Source: Streptomyces sp. TS71-3
Lineage (GTDB): Bacteria > Actinomycetota > Actinomycetes > Streptomycetales > Streptomycetaceae
Reading direction: 5' to 3'
DNA length: 64,000 nt
NCBI RefSeq assembly: GCF_018327685.1
Contig: NZ_BNEL01000003.1
Coordinates: forward strand, 2,480,001 to 2,544,000
The notes under the pieces were generated by a model that saw only the letters and a list, made by a program, of their open reading frames with translations, did not search any database and was not told the DNA's origin. This document shows positions 17,085-25,568 of this stretch, one piece after another (the first letter of the stretch is position 1; every line of letters begins with the position of its first letter). The translations under genes were made by a program, and so were the position numbers.

Positions 17085-18164
17085 ATGCGAACAACTGATC
17101 GCTCGCCTGTGCCGCCCCCGAGCGGAGCCTTACGCGAGTTGCCCGTCGACCGGATGATCGAACTGCCGGGCGTGGACCGGATCCGCACCCAGGACCCGAA
17201 CAACCACCTGCACTGCCGGAAGGCCCAGCTCCTCGCGTACGCCGGCAGCCGCACCGCCTGGTCCGACCTGCTGATGTACGGGGCGCTGGGCTCCACTTCG
17301 GACGTCTACCGCCACTGCTACCTGCACGGCAGGGACCGCTGGGCGTTCGACACCCCTTACGTGACCGACGGCGACCTGCGCCTGCTCGGGTTCGAGGTGC
17401 TCTCGGCCGAGCGCGTCGACCTGGACACCTTCGAGTCCGGACTGGCCGGGTTCCTGTCCGCGGGTCAGCCGGTGCTCTTCTACGCGCCCCGGAACCACTT
17501 CCCCTACTGGGTCGAGTTCATGGGCCGGACCGGCACGGTTCGCGAGGAGTACGGCCTGCTGCACTCGTTCCTCGTCTGCGGGGCGGGCCCCGACGGCGTG
17601 CTGCTGGTGGACAACACCGCAGACGACCACGAGTACGCGCCGTTGATGGTGGGCTGGGACGTGCTGCGCGACGGCTACGCCCGGGAACCCGAGCGCTGGT
17701 TCACCGGCTGCAGCACCGTCCGGCAGGCGTCCGGCCCCGACCGGGAGGGGTTCGAGGCCGCGTACCGCGCGTTCCTGGCCGGGTTCCGCGACGGCTTCGA
17801 ACTCTACGACGTCGTCGGCGACAACCTTGTCATGGAGCGTGCGTCGGCCGATGCCACGTACCGCTCGCCCGGTGTCAACAGCATGGCGCTGCTGGCCGGT
17901 TCACGGGCCCTGTTCCGCCGGTTCCTCGCACGCACCGGCCACGGCGAGCAGGTGCGCACCGCGTACGCACGCATCGCGCAGCTCGCCACCGTGCTGTCGG
18001 ACCGGGTGGGCGCCTTCCAGGCCGGGTTGCACGCCCTGTCGGCGGACCAGATCCGCCGCGGCCTCGCGCACCTGCGGCTGAGCGAGCAGCGGGCGGCGCG
18101 GCTGCTCGTCGACGAGGCGGCCGGCCTCCCGCAGATCCTGCCGGCCGCGGCCAGTGTCCGGTAG
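17085..18164 (+). CDS. BtrH-like acyltransferase of a biosynthetic cluster
   Basis: A 359-residue protein resembling the butirosin BtrH family, cysteine-protease-fold enzymes that move an acyl group from an acyl carrier protein to an amine. A papain-like triad can be proposed: Cys44 in NHLHCRKAQ, His160 in YGLLHSFLVCG and Asp176 in LLVDNTADD. ATG 17085 is preferred; in-frame upstream starts reach back to 16980, and no strong ribosome site decides. Codon 16 (17130-17132) is TTA, the bldA-dependent codon. It heads the polyketide locus, so I infer it releases the ACP-bound product onto an amine or alcohol. The family match is from motifs and size, not a search. Confidence 0.6.
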   Translation: MRTTDRSPVPPPSGALRELPVDRMIELPGVDRIRTQDPNNHLHCRKAQLLAYAGSRTAWSDLLMYGALGSTSDVYRHCYLHGRDRWAFDTPYVTDGDLRLLGFEVLSAERVDLDTFESGLAGFLSAGQPVLFYAPRNHFPYWVEFMGRTGTVREEYGLLHSFLVCGAGPDGVLLVDNTADDHEYAPLMVGWDVLRDGYAREPERWFTGCSTVRQASGPDREGFEAAYRAFLAGFRDGFELYDVVGDNLVMERASADATYRSPGVNSMALLAGSRALFRRFLARTGHGEQVRTAYARIAQLATVLSDRVGAFQAGLHALSADQIRRGLAHLRLSEQRAARLLVDEAAGLPQILPAAASVR

Positions 18165-18183
18165 CGCCACCCCCGGGGGACAA

Positions 18184-19218
18184 GTGCGACAGTTATACCT
18201 GTTCAGCGGCATGGCGGGCATGCACGGCCCGCCGCTTGCCGCGCTGCGAGCGCTCTACGCGCGGCCGGAGAACGCCCGGTACTTCACCACCGCGGCCGAG
18301 GCGGTGGCGCGCGTCCTCGACCACGTCGGCGCGGACGCCTACCGCGGGGAGCTGCCCGAAGGCATCCCGCTGACCGCCTGGCTGCGCGGAGAGGCGCCGG
18401 ACGCCGGTGTCCTGCAGCACTCCATCGTGGACGGCCTGTGCGCCCACATCTACCACCTGTGCATGCTGCAACCCGCCGTCGGCGGCGCGGACGGCGACCG
18501 GCCCCCGCCGGTGGCCGCCATCGGCCACAGCATGGGGCTGATCGGCGCGATGGTCGCCGGGATGCGGATGACCAGCCGCCGCGAGTACACCGCGCTCTGC
18601 CACGACCTGATCGCGATGACCGCGCTCACCCTGATCCGCTGCCACCAGCTGGCACCGCCGCAGACGGACGCGGCCACGCCGATGGCGGCGGTCCTGGGCA
18701 TGCCCGCCGAGGAGCTGCGCGAGCTGGTGAGGGGCACACGGGTTCACCTGGCTCTCGCGAACTCCGACCGCTCGCATGTACTGGCCGGCGTTCCGGCCGA
18801 ACTCGCGGAGTTCCGGGGGACGCACGCCGAGCGGCTGGCCGCGCCCGGGGTGCGGTGGGCCTACCTGCGCAGCACCGCGCCGTTCCACACCGCGCTGCTG
18901 GCACCGGCGGTGCGTGCGGCGCTGGAGGACCGGCACTTCATGACGTTCCCGCTCACCGGCGACCGGCTGGCCGTGCCTGTTTACGTCGCCGACGCGCCGG
19001 TCAACCTCCAGCACCGCGGTGACCTGCTGCCCGACGTCCTCGCCCACGCGGTGAGTCGCCCGCTGGACTGGCCCGGCACGGTCCACGCCGCGATCGAGGA
19101 CTGCCGTCCCGACCAGGTGGTCGACTTCGGACCGGGCGCGTCGGCCCTGGTGTTCACCCGGGAGAGCCTGCGCGGCAGCGACGACGACCTGCGCTACCGC
19201 CGCATCCCCGAACCCTAG
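18184..19218 (+). CDS. Acyltransferase-fold protein (possible acyl hydrolase), first of two
   Basis: A 344-residue FabD-like fold. GTG 18184 is chosen because GGGGGA lies just upstream and the fold begins at once (QLYLFSGMAG); GTG 18154, overlapping the previous stop, is the alternative. The nucleophile elbow is GHSMG (Ser116) and the second His lies in APFHTALL. The Arg that grips the malonyl carboxylate in FabD aligns by eye with a His (LIRCHQLA). This suggests it does not load malonyl; proofreading hydrolysis or transfer of another acyl group is more likely. TTA is codon 4 (18193-18195). Its stop codon overlaps the first base of a MITE-like element. Confidence 0.68.
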   Translation: MRQLYLFSGMAGMHGPPLAALRALYARPENARYFTTAAEAVARVLDHVGADAYRGELPEGIPLTAWLRGEAPDAGVLQHSIVDGLCAHIYHLCMLQPAVGGADGDRPPPVAAIGHSMGLIGAMVAGMRMTSRREYTALCHDLIAMTALTLIRCHQLAPPQTDAATPMAAVLGMPAEELRELVRGTRVHLALANSDRSHVLAGVPAELAEFRGTHAERLAAPGVRWAYLRSTAPFHTALLAPAVRAALEDRHFMTFPLTGDRLAVPVYVADAPVNLQHRGDLLPDVLAHAVSRPLDWPGTVHAAIEDCRPDQVVDFGPGASALVFTRESLRGSDDDLRYRRIPEP

Positions 19219-19473
19219 GGGCTTCTGATGGATCTCCGTGGCGTCGCGAACGCCCGACAGGTTCCCCCACTGCCTCAAGGGCGTGGGAGGTGCCCCCACT
19301 CGCCGCACCGGGCACAAGCCCAAGTACGTCCGGTCCACCGGCGGGGCCTTGCACCCGGCACTCCCCCAGCCTCCGGCCGGGGGGATGTCCAGAGCACGCA
19401 CTGGGGGCACCTCCCACGCCTTCGGGCAGTGGGGGAGCCGCTCGTTCTCCCCCGGAGATCCACCAGAAGCCCC
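19218..19473. mobile_element. MITE-like element with long imperfect terminal inverted repeats
   Basis: About 256 bp with no gene, lying between the two AT genes. The 21-bp ends (19218-19238 and 19453-19473) match as an inverted repeat at 20 of 21 positions: GGGGCTTCTGATGGATCTCC against GGGGCTTCTGGTGGATCTCC. A second inverted pair lies inside, CCCCCACTGCC...GGCGTGGGAGGTGCCCCCA at about 19264-19298 and its complement at about 19402-19436. The first G of the left end is the last base of the upstream TAG stop. I could not see a target-site duplication. Similar GC-rich inverted elements are scattered in Streptomyces genomes (recollection, not searched). It could also fold as a terminator. Confidence 0.7.
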
Positions 19474-19494
19474 CTCGCCTGAGAAGGAGCACGA

Positions 19495-20349
19495 ATGCAC
19501 TGTCTGGTCTTTCCGGGCCAGGGCGTACAGCACAAGGGCATGGGAGAGGACCTGTTCGAGCGGTACCCGCGGGAGACCGCGGCGGCGGACGAGTTGCTCG
19601 GTTACTCCGTGGCGCGCCTGTGCCGCGACGACCCCGACGACCGGCTCGCCGACACCCGCTACGCGCAACCCGCCGTCTTCCTCGTCAACGCGCTGTCCTG
19701 GCTGGATCTCGAACGCGGCGGCCGCCGGTACGACTACGTGGCCGGCCACAGCCTGGGCGAGTTCAACGCGCTGGTGGCCGCCGGCGTCCTCGACCTGATG
19801 GACGGCCTGGCACTGGTCCGGCGCCGCGCCGAGCTGATGGCCGGCGTCACCCGCGGCGCGATGGTCGCGGTCGTCGGGCTGGGCTCCGCGCGGGTCGAGG
19901 CGACGCTGCACGGAGCCGGTCTCAACCTCGTGCACGTCGCCAACCGCAACAGCGACACGCAGGTGACGGTGGCCGGAGACCGGTCGCAGCTGGCGCTCGC
20001 GGTCAGGGTACTGCGCGGCCCGGGCGTCCGGGTCCTGCCGGTCGCCGTCAGCGGTCCGTTCCACACGCCCCTGATGGCCTCGGCCGGCCGGGCGTTCGCG
20101 AAGGTCCTGCGCGAGTACGAGTTCCGTGCCGGGCACACGCCGGTGATGTCGAGCGTCACCGGCACACGGTTCATCACCGACCAGGCGGTCGAGCTGCTCA
20201 GCAGGCAGATCCACCGCCCCGTGGAGTGGGTCCGGGCGGTCACGGCCCTCCGCGCCGAGGGCGTCGCCCACTTCGACGAAGTGGGCGGCAAGACCCTCAC
20301 CGCCTTCATCACCCGGATCGCGGCCCAGCCGACGGAGGAACGCTTGTGA
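19495..20349 (+). CDS. Free-standing malonyl-CoA:ACP acyltransferase (trans-AT)
   Basis: A 284-residue FabD/trans-AT enzyme. Start ATG 19495 follows GAGAAGGAGCACGA. Motifs: LVFPGQGVQ at the N-terminus, nucleophile GHSLGEF (Ser86), the malonate-binding Arg in VRRRAELM (Arg111) and GPFHTPLM with the catalytic His. All are intact, so it should load malonyl onto the ACP of the PKS encoded next, which has no AT domain of its own. Its stop overlaps the GTG start of that PKS gene (GTGA), supporting stoichiometric co-production. Confidence 0.9.
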   Translation: MHCLVFPGQGVQHKGMGEDLFERYPRETAAADELLGYSVARLCRDDPDDRLADTRYAQPAVFLVNALSWLDLERGGRRYDYVAGHSLGEFNALVAAGVLDLMDGLALVRRRAELMAGVTRGAMVAVVGLGSARVEATLHGAGLNLVHVANRNSDTQVTVAGDRSQLALAVRVLRGPGVRVLPVAVSGPFHTPLMASAGRAFAKVLREYEFRAGHTPVMSSVTGTRFITDQAVELLSRQIHRPVEWVRAVTALRAEGVAHFDEVGGKTLTAFITRIAAQPTEERL

Positions 20350-23300
20350 CCACGGACATCGCCGTCATCGGCCTCTCGGTCGAGGTGCCGGACGCACCGG
20401 ACCAGCACGCCTTCTGGGACATCGTCCGCACCGGCCGGAGCCTCACCCGGCCCTTCCCGGCGCGGCGGCGCCGGGAGGTCGAGGAGTACCTGAACTACTA
20501 CTGGGAATCGGCGCTGGTTCCGGACACCGAGGACGGTGTCGCCTTCCACGACGGCAGCTTCCTGGACCGGGTCGACCTGTTCGACCACGAGTTCTTCGGC
20601 ATGAGCCCGAAGCAGGCCGCGGTCACCGACCCGCACCAGCGGCTGGTCCTGCGGACGATGTACCGCGCCCTGGAGGACGCCGGCCACGTCGGCGACCGGT
20701 TGGCCGGCAGCCGCACCGGCGTGTACGTCGGCTACGCGGGCAACCCCGGCTGGTCGTACATGGAGTACTTCTCCCGCGTCGACCCGACGCTGGGGCAGCT
20801 GGGCATCACCGGCAACATCGTCACGATGCTGGCCAACCGGCTCTCGTACCTGTTCGACCTGCGCGGCCCCAGCATGGTGGTCGACAGTGCCTGCTCGGCG
20901 TCGCTGCTGGCGCTGCACCAGGCCAGGGCGGGGCTGCTGCTGGGCGACTGCGAGATGGCGGTGGTGGCCGGCACCCGGATCGTGCTGGCACCCGTGCGGC
21001 ACCCGCACACCCGGATCGGCATCGAGTCGTCCGACGGTGTGACCCGTACGTTCGACGAGAGCGCGGACGGCACCGGCTTCGGCGAGGGCTCCGGGGCCGT
21101 CGTGCTCAAGCGCCTCGACAGGGCGCTGGCGGACGGCGACCAGGTGTACGCGGTCATCAAGGGCAGCGCGGTCAACCACGACGGCCGCTCCGAGATGATG
21201 ACCGCGCCGGACGCCCGGGCCCAGGCCGACCTGCTTGAGGCCGCGTGGCAGGACGCGGGCGTGGACCCCCGCACGATCGGCTACCTGGAGGTGCACGGCA
21301 CCGCCACCCGGGTCGGGGACCCGATCGAGTTCGAGGGACTGCGGCGGGCCTTCGCCGCCCGCACCGACGACCGGCGGTTCTGCGCGGTGGGCACGGTGAA
21401 GGCCAACATCGGCCACCTCTTCGAGGGCTCGGGTGTGATGGGCGTGATCAAGACCGCCCTCGCGCTGCGGCACCGCGTGATCCCGCCGCTGGCCAACTAC
21501 GTGCGCCCGAACAACGCGATCGACCTCAACGACGGCCCGGTGTACGTGCCGCTGGAAGCACGCGAGTGGCAGGCAGGGGACGGCCCCCGCCGGGCCGGGG
21601 TCAGCGCGTTCGGCCTCGGCGGGACCAACGCGCACGCGGTACTGGAGGAGTTCGACGCGGCGACGGCCGCCTCCGGGCTCCCCGCGGCTCCCGCCGCGCC
21701 CCGGTCCCAGGCGGCTCCCGCCGCATCCGGGTCCCCCATGGCCCCCGCCGCGTCCGGCGAAGGCAGACCCTCCTACCTGTTCACGCTCAGCGCGCAGAGC
21801 CCGGCGTCGCTCGGCCGGCTGGTCACCCGCTACCGCGAGTCGATCGACGACGGCCGGATCGGCGGGAGCATCCGGGACGTGTGCTGGACCTCGAACGTCT
21901 CGCGCGCCGGACACCGGCACCGGCTCGCCTACACGGTCACGGACCTGTCCGCTCTGCGTGCGGCGCTGGCGGCCACCGAGGCCGGCGAGGTGCCCGAGGC
22001 CGCAGGCACCGACGCCGCCCGAGGCTGGACGGGCGGCGCCGAACTCGACCTGCACGCGCTGTACGCCGAGTCCGCCGAGTACTCCGCGGACCGCGCCGGC
22101 GACCGTCCGCGGATCGTGCACCTGCCACCGTACGAGTTCGAGGAGACCCGGGCCTGGATCGACTTCCCCGAGACCTGGCGCGACCGGTTCACGCTCGCGG
22201 CGCCGCAGGACAGGCACCCGCTCACCCACGAGGTGGAGTTCGCGCCGGCGCCGCTCGCGGAAGCCGGCGACCCGTCGGGCCGCGTGCTGGCGCTGGTCAG
22301 CCCGGCCTCCGCCGGCGCCGTGGCCGCCGCCCTGCCGGACGCGGTGCTGCGCACGCCGGGCGACAAGGACGCCGAACCGGACCTGCTCGCCGAGGAACTC
22401 GTCGACGAGGGGTTCACCCACCTGGTGTACGCACCGGCCTTCGACGACCGGCCGGCAGCCGATCCCGCGGAACTCGACCGCCGCGTCGACGAGCACCTGA
22501 TGGGCCTCTTCCATCTGGCGAAGGCGCTGATGGAGGCGGGCGCTGCCATCGACCTCGTGGTACTGACCCGGCAGGCGCTGGCGGCCCGGCCGGGCGAGTC
22601 CGGCGTGGTCGCGGAACACGCGGCGCTCGCCGGGCTGGCGAAGGCGATCGGCCGGGAGTTCCCGTACCTGACCGTCCGGTTCCTCGACGTCGACGACGCG
22701 GTGCCGGCCACGCTGCTGCGGGACGAGATCCTCGCCCGGCAGGCCGGCGTGTACGTGCTGCGCGGCACGGACAAGTACCGGGAATCCTTCGCCGAGTTGC
22801 CTCAGATTCCGGCGGTCCGCGACGCGTACCTGCGGCCGGGTGGCGCGTACCTGATCACCGGCGGTCTCGGCGGCATCGGCCTGGAGGCGGCCCGGCACTT
22901 CGCGGCCGGCACCCCCGGCATCCACCTGTATCTGCTCGGCCGCACCGGCCTGCCACCGGAGGCCGAATGGGACGCGGTGGCCGCCGACCCGCGGCACCCT
23001 GCCGCCGGACGCGTCACGGCGGTACGCGAGATCGCCTCCCTCGGCGCCACCGTGCACCCGGTGGCCGCCGATATCGCCGACGAAGCCGCGCTGGCGGCCG
23101 TGCTGGAGTCGATCCGCGCCGCGCACGGCCGGGTGGACGGCATCGTGCACGCCGCCGGCGTGCCCGGTGACAACCTCATCGTGTACCGGGACGCGGACGC
23201 GTTCGCGTCCGTGCTCCGGCCGAAGCTGCGCGGCGCGTTCCTCCTGCACCACCTGACGCGGGACGACCGCCCCGACTTCGTGCTGCACATGTCCTCGGTG

Positions 23301-24029
23301 GCCGCGGTGTTCCCGGCACTCGGCCAGGCCGACTACGCGGCCGCGAACTTCTACCTGGACCACCTGGCACGGGCGCTGAACACGCCGGAGCACCGCGTGA
23401 TCAGCATCGACTGGGTGGCCTGGCGGGAGGTGGGGATGGCCGTCGCCGCCGGCGTGGGCGGAGACCTGGCGTTCCGCTCGCTGCGCACCCGCGCGGGCCT
23501 CGACCTGGTCGACGCGGCGCTGCGCGGGGACCGGGCCGGGTTCTTCGCCGGCGAGGTCAACTACACGAGCGAGCTGATGAGCGTCCTGCCCTCGTACAAC
23601 CTGGCCCTCTCCGCGGACGTCCAGGGCAAGATCGACAAGGGCATGGAGGCGCTCGCGGAGCGGACCGAGCAGGTCAACACCCGCCTGCGCGAGGCCGTGG
23701 AGTCCACCGAGGTGCGGCTCACCGGACGCCTCGACGGCGTGTACACCGACGGGGAACTGATGGTGGGCCGCTGCCTGGCGCACGCCCTCGGCCACCCGAC
23801 GATCGATGTGCGGGCCGACTTCCGGGACCTGGGCGCCGACTCGATCATGGCGATGACCATCGGCAACAACATCTCCGCCTGCCTCGGCCGCCCCTTCGAC
23901 ACCATCGACCTGATGAGCGAGCGGACCGTGGTCGCCGTCAGCCGGCTCATCGAGGACAAGTACGCCGCAGGCGGGCCGGGCGACGACGACGCGTGGCTCG
24001 ACGACCTGCTGACCCTGCCCGGAGACTGA
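20346..24029 (+). CDS. Single-module type I polyketide synthase, KS-KR-ACP, AT-less
   Basis: A 1,227-residue PKS. The KS occupies about residues 3-435, with Cys183 (DSACSAS), His317 (EVHGTAT) and His357 (NIGHLFEG) all present. A linker and KR structural subdomain follow to about 830. The KR catalytic half runs about 832-1015: cofactor motif TGGLGGIG, a Ser in HMSSVAAVF and Tyr997 in QADYAAANF. The ACP is at about 1130-1210, with phosphopantetheine Ser1166 in LGADSIM. There is no AT, DH, ER or thioesterase, so extender units must come in trans, presumably from the adjacent AT. One ketoreducing module, used once or iteratively, would give a short hydroxyacyl chain. Start GTG 20346 overlaps the AT stop. 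Confidence 0.9.
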   Translation: MTTDIAVIGLSVEVPDAPDQHAFWDIVRTGRSLTRPFPARRRREVEEYLNYYWESALVPDTEDGVAFHDGSFLDRVDLFDHEFFGMSPKQAAVTDPHQRLVLRTMYRALEDAGHVGDRLAGSRTGVYVGYAGNPGWSYMEYFSRVDPTLGQLGITGNIVTMLANRLSYLFDLRGPSMVVDSACSASLLALHQARAGLLLGDCEMAVVAGTRIVLAPVRHPHTRIGIESSDGVTRTFDESADGTGFGEGSGAVVLKRLDRALADGDQVYAVIKGSAVNHDGRSEMMTAPDARAQADLLEAAWQDAGVDPRTIGYLEVHGTATRVGDPIEFEGLRRAFAARTDDRRFCAVGTVKANIGHLFEGSGVMGVIKTALALRHRVIPPLANYVRPNNAIDLNDGPVYVPLEAREWQAGDGPRRAGVSAFGLGGTNAHAVLEEFDAATAASGLPAAPAAPRSQAAPAASGSPMAPAASGEGRPSYLFTLSAQSPASLGRLVTRYRESIDDGRIGGSIRDVCWTSNVSRAGHRHRLAYTVTDLSALRAALAATEAGEVPEAAGTDAARGWTGGAELDLHALYAESAEYSADRAGDRPRIVHLPPYEFEETRAWIDFPETWRDRFTLAAPQDRHPLTHEVEFAPAPLAEAGDPSGRVLALVSPASAGAVAAALPDAVLRTPGDKDAEPDLLAEELVDEGFTHLVYAPAFDDRPAADPAELDRRVDEHLMGLFHLAKALMEAGAAIDLVVLTRQALAARPGESGVVAEHAALAGLAKAIGREFPYLTVRFLDVDDAVPATLLRDEILARQAGVYVLRGTDKYRESFAELPQIPAVRDAYLRPGGAYLITGGLGGIGLEAARHFAAGTPGIHLYLLGRTGLPPEAEWDAVAADPRHPAAGRVTAVREIASLGATVHPVAADIADEAALAAVLESIRAAHGRVDGIVHAAGVPGDNLIVYRDADAFASVLRPKLRGAFLLHHLTRDDRPDFVLHMSSVAAVFPALGQADYAAANFYLDHLARALNTPEHRVISIDWVAWREVGMAVAAGVGGDLAFRSLRTRAGLDLVDAALRGDRAGFFAGEVNYTSELMSVLPSYNLALSADVQGKIDKGMEALAERTEQVNTRLREAVESTEVRLTGRLDGVYTDGELMVGRCLAHALGHPTIDVRADFRDLGADSIMAMTIGNNISACLGRPFDTIDLMSERTVVAVSRLIEDKYAAGGPGDDDAWLDDLLTLPGD

Positions 24030-24030
24030 C

Positions 24031-25428
24031 GTGCCGGACCTCACGCGGGGCCCGATCCTGACCGGGATCGTCGGGATCGCGGCCCCGCTGGCCCTGGCCA
24101 ATCTGCTCCAGCAGGGCTACCTGCTGGTCGACAGCGCGGTCGTCGGCCGGTACGTGGGCGTCGCCGGCCTGGCCGCGATGGGCGCGGCGCAGCCGCTCTA
24201 CGCGATCCTCAGCTCGCTGTTCACCGGTGTCTCGGGCGCGTTCGCCGTACGGCTCGGGCAGCTCACCGGCGCCGGGAAGCTCAGCGGCCCCGGGCGGCAC
24301 GACGACCGGAGCGCGCTGCTGGCGCTCGCGCTCTGCACGGGCGCGTGGTCGGTGCTCTGCGCCGCGATCGCGGTGCCGGCCGCGGGGCCGCTGCTGGCGC
24401 TGACGGGCGTGACCGGCGAGGTCGCCGCCGAGGCACGCACCTTCGTGGTGACGCTGTGCTCGGGCATGGTCGCGATCTACGCGCTCGGCGCGGTGTGCGC
24501 GGTACTGACCGGCCGCGGCGACGCCCGCGGTGCCACCGGCCTGCAGATCACCGCGAGCGCGTTGAACGCGACGTTCGCGTGGCTGTTCGTGGGCCCCTGG
24601 CGATTCGGGATCGCGGGCGCCGCGCTCGCGGTGCTGGCCGCCAACTCCCTGGCGGCGGTGGCCGGGCTGGTCCGCCTGGTGCGCGAGGAGCGGCGGCGGC
24701 CGTCCCCGGCCGCCGCGGTCACGGCCGCGACGGTGCGCGCCGAGGTACGGCGCGGCCTGCGGGTCGGCGCCCCGATGGGCGCCCAGTACCTGCTGATCGG
24801 CGTCGGCATCCTGGTGCTGGTGTGGATCATCACGCCGTTCGGGGAGCCGGCCCTCGCGGCGCTGACCGTCGTCTCCCGGCTGGAGCTGCTGACCACGGTG
24901 CTGTTCCTGAACCTCTCCGGTGCGCTGATGGTGTTCACCGCACAGAACACCGGCGCGGGCCAGAGCGCGCGCATCCGCGAAGGGGTCCGCAGCACCGCCT
25001 GGTTGGGCGCCGCGCTCACCGTGGTGGTGTCCCTGCTGCTGCTCGCCGAACGCGGGCCGATCGCCGCGCTGTTCTCCGGCAACCCGGAGACCCGGCTGGT
25101 GACCGAGCGGTACGTCCTCATCACGGCACCCTTCTTCCTGTGCTACACGCTGACGATCGTGCTGCACGGCTGGTTCAACGGCATCACCCGCGCCGTCGTG
25201 CCGCTGATCTGCACGGTGGCGTCGCTGGGCGTGGTCAGGCTGCCGTTGTCGTACGTGCTGGGACACGCATGGGGCGTCGACGGCGTCATGTGGGCGACGG
25301 TGATCGGCTGGGCCGTGGGACTGGGCTACACGCTGCTGGCCACCTGGCAGACGGCGAGGGCGACCGCACCCCGGCCACCGCGCAGGAGCCGGCCCGCCGT
25401 GAAACCGGACGACAGGGTCGACCGGTGA
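24031..25428 (+). CDS. MATE-family efflux transporter
   Basis: A 465-residue integral membrane protein with about 12 helices. The GTG 24031 start lies 1 bp after the PKS stop. The N-terminal signature of multidrug and toxic compound extrusion proteins is clear (GIAAPLALANLLQQGYLLVDSAVVG, seen as two blocks; then AAMGAAQPLY). Such proteins use Na+ or H+ gradients to expel small molecules. Its position inside the PKS operon points to product export and self-protection. Sequence alone does not show the substrate. Confidence 0.9.
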   Translation: MPDLTRGPILTGIVGIAAPLALANLLQQGYLLVDSAVVGRYVGVAGLAAMGAAQPLYAILSSLFTGVSGAFAVRLGQLTGAGKLSGPGRHDDRSALLALALCTGAWSVLCAAIAVPAAGPLLALTGVTGEVAAEARTFVVTLCSGMVAIYALGAVCAVLTGRGDARGATGLQITASALNATFAWLFVGPWRFGIAGAALAVLAANSLAAVAGLVRLVREERRRPSPAAAVTAATVRAEVRRGLRVGAPMGAQYLLIGVGILVLVWIITPFGEPALAALTVVSRLELLTTVLFLNLSGALMVFTAQNTGAGQSARIREGVRSTAWLGAALTVVVSLLLLAERGPIAALFSGNPETRLVTERYVLITAPFFLCYTLTIVLHGWFNGITRAVVPLICTVASLGVVRLPLSYVLGHAWGVDGVMWATVIGWAVGLGYTLLATWQTARATAPRPPRRSRPAVKPDDRVDR

Positions 25429-25436
25429 CGAGGCCG

Positions 25437-25506
25437 CCGTCCGCCGTATGCCTTCCGCCGCCGCCGGCCTCCCGTCCGCCGTATGCCTTCTCCGGGCTCG
25501 GCATCC
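25437..25506. repeat. 35-bp-period direct repeat upstream of the FkbM gene
   Basis: CCGTCCGCCGTATGCCTTC occurs twice, at 25437-25455 and 25472-25490. The period is 35 bp, but the rest of the unit has diverged. It lies in the 140-bp gap between the MATE and methyltransferase genes. It may reflect replication slippage. No function is evident. Confidence 0.7.
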
Positions 25507-25568
25507 AGGGTCCAGATGCCTCCGTCGAGGGATCAGGTGCCTCTCATCTCCTAGAAGGGTCTCAGAGC

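Noticed and set aside
19218..19473. Reading the inverted repeats only as a rho-independent terminator
   Set aside because: The 21-bp matching outer ends at the borders and the nested inner pair fit an inserted element better, though it may also stop transcription.
19734..24101. A 1,455-codon open frame on the minus strand opposite the PKS
   Set aside because: It mirrors GC-rich third positions of the PKS. It has His/Arg/Val-rich composition and no domain; the plus-strand frame has all PKS motifs.
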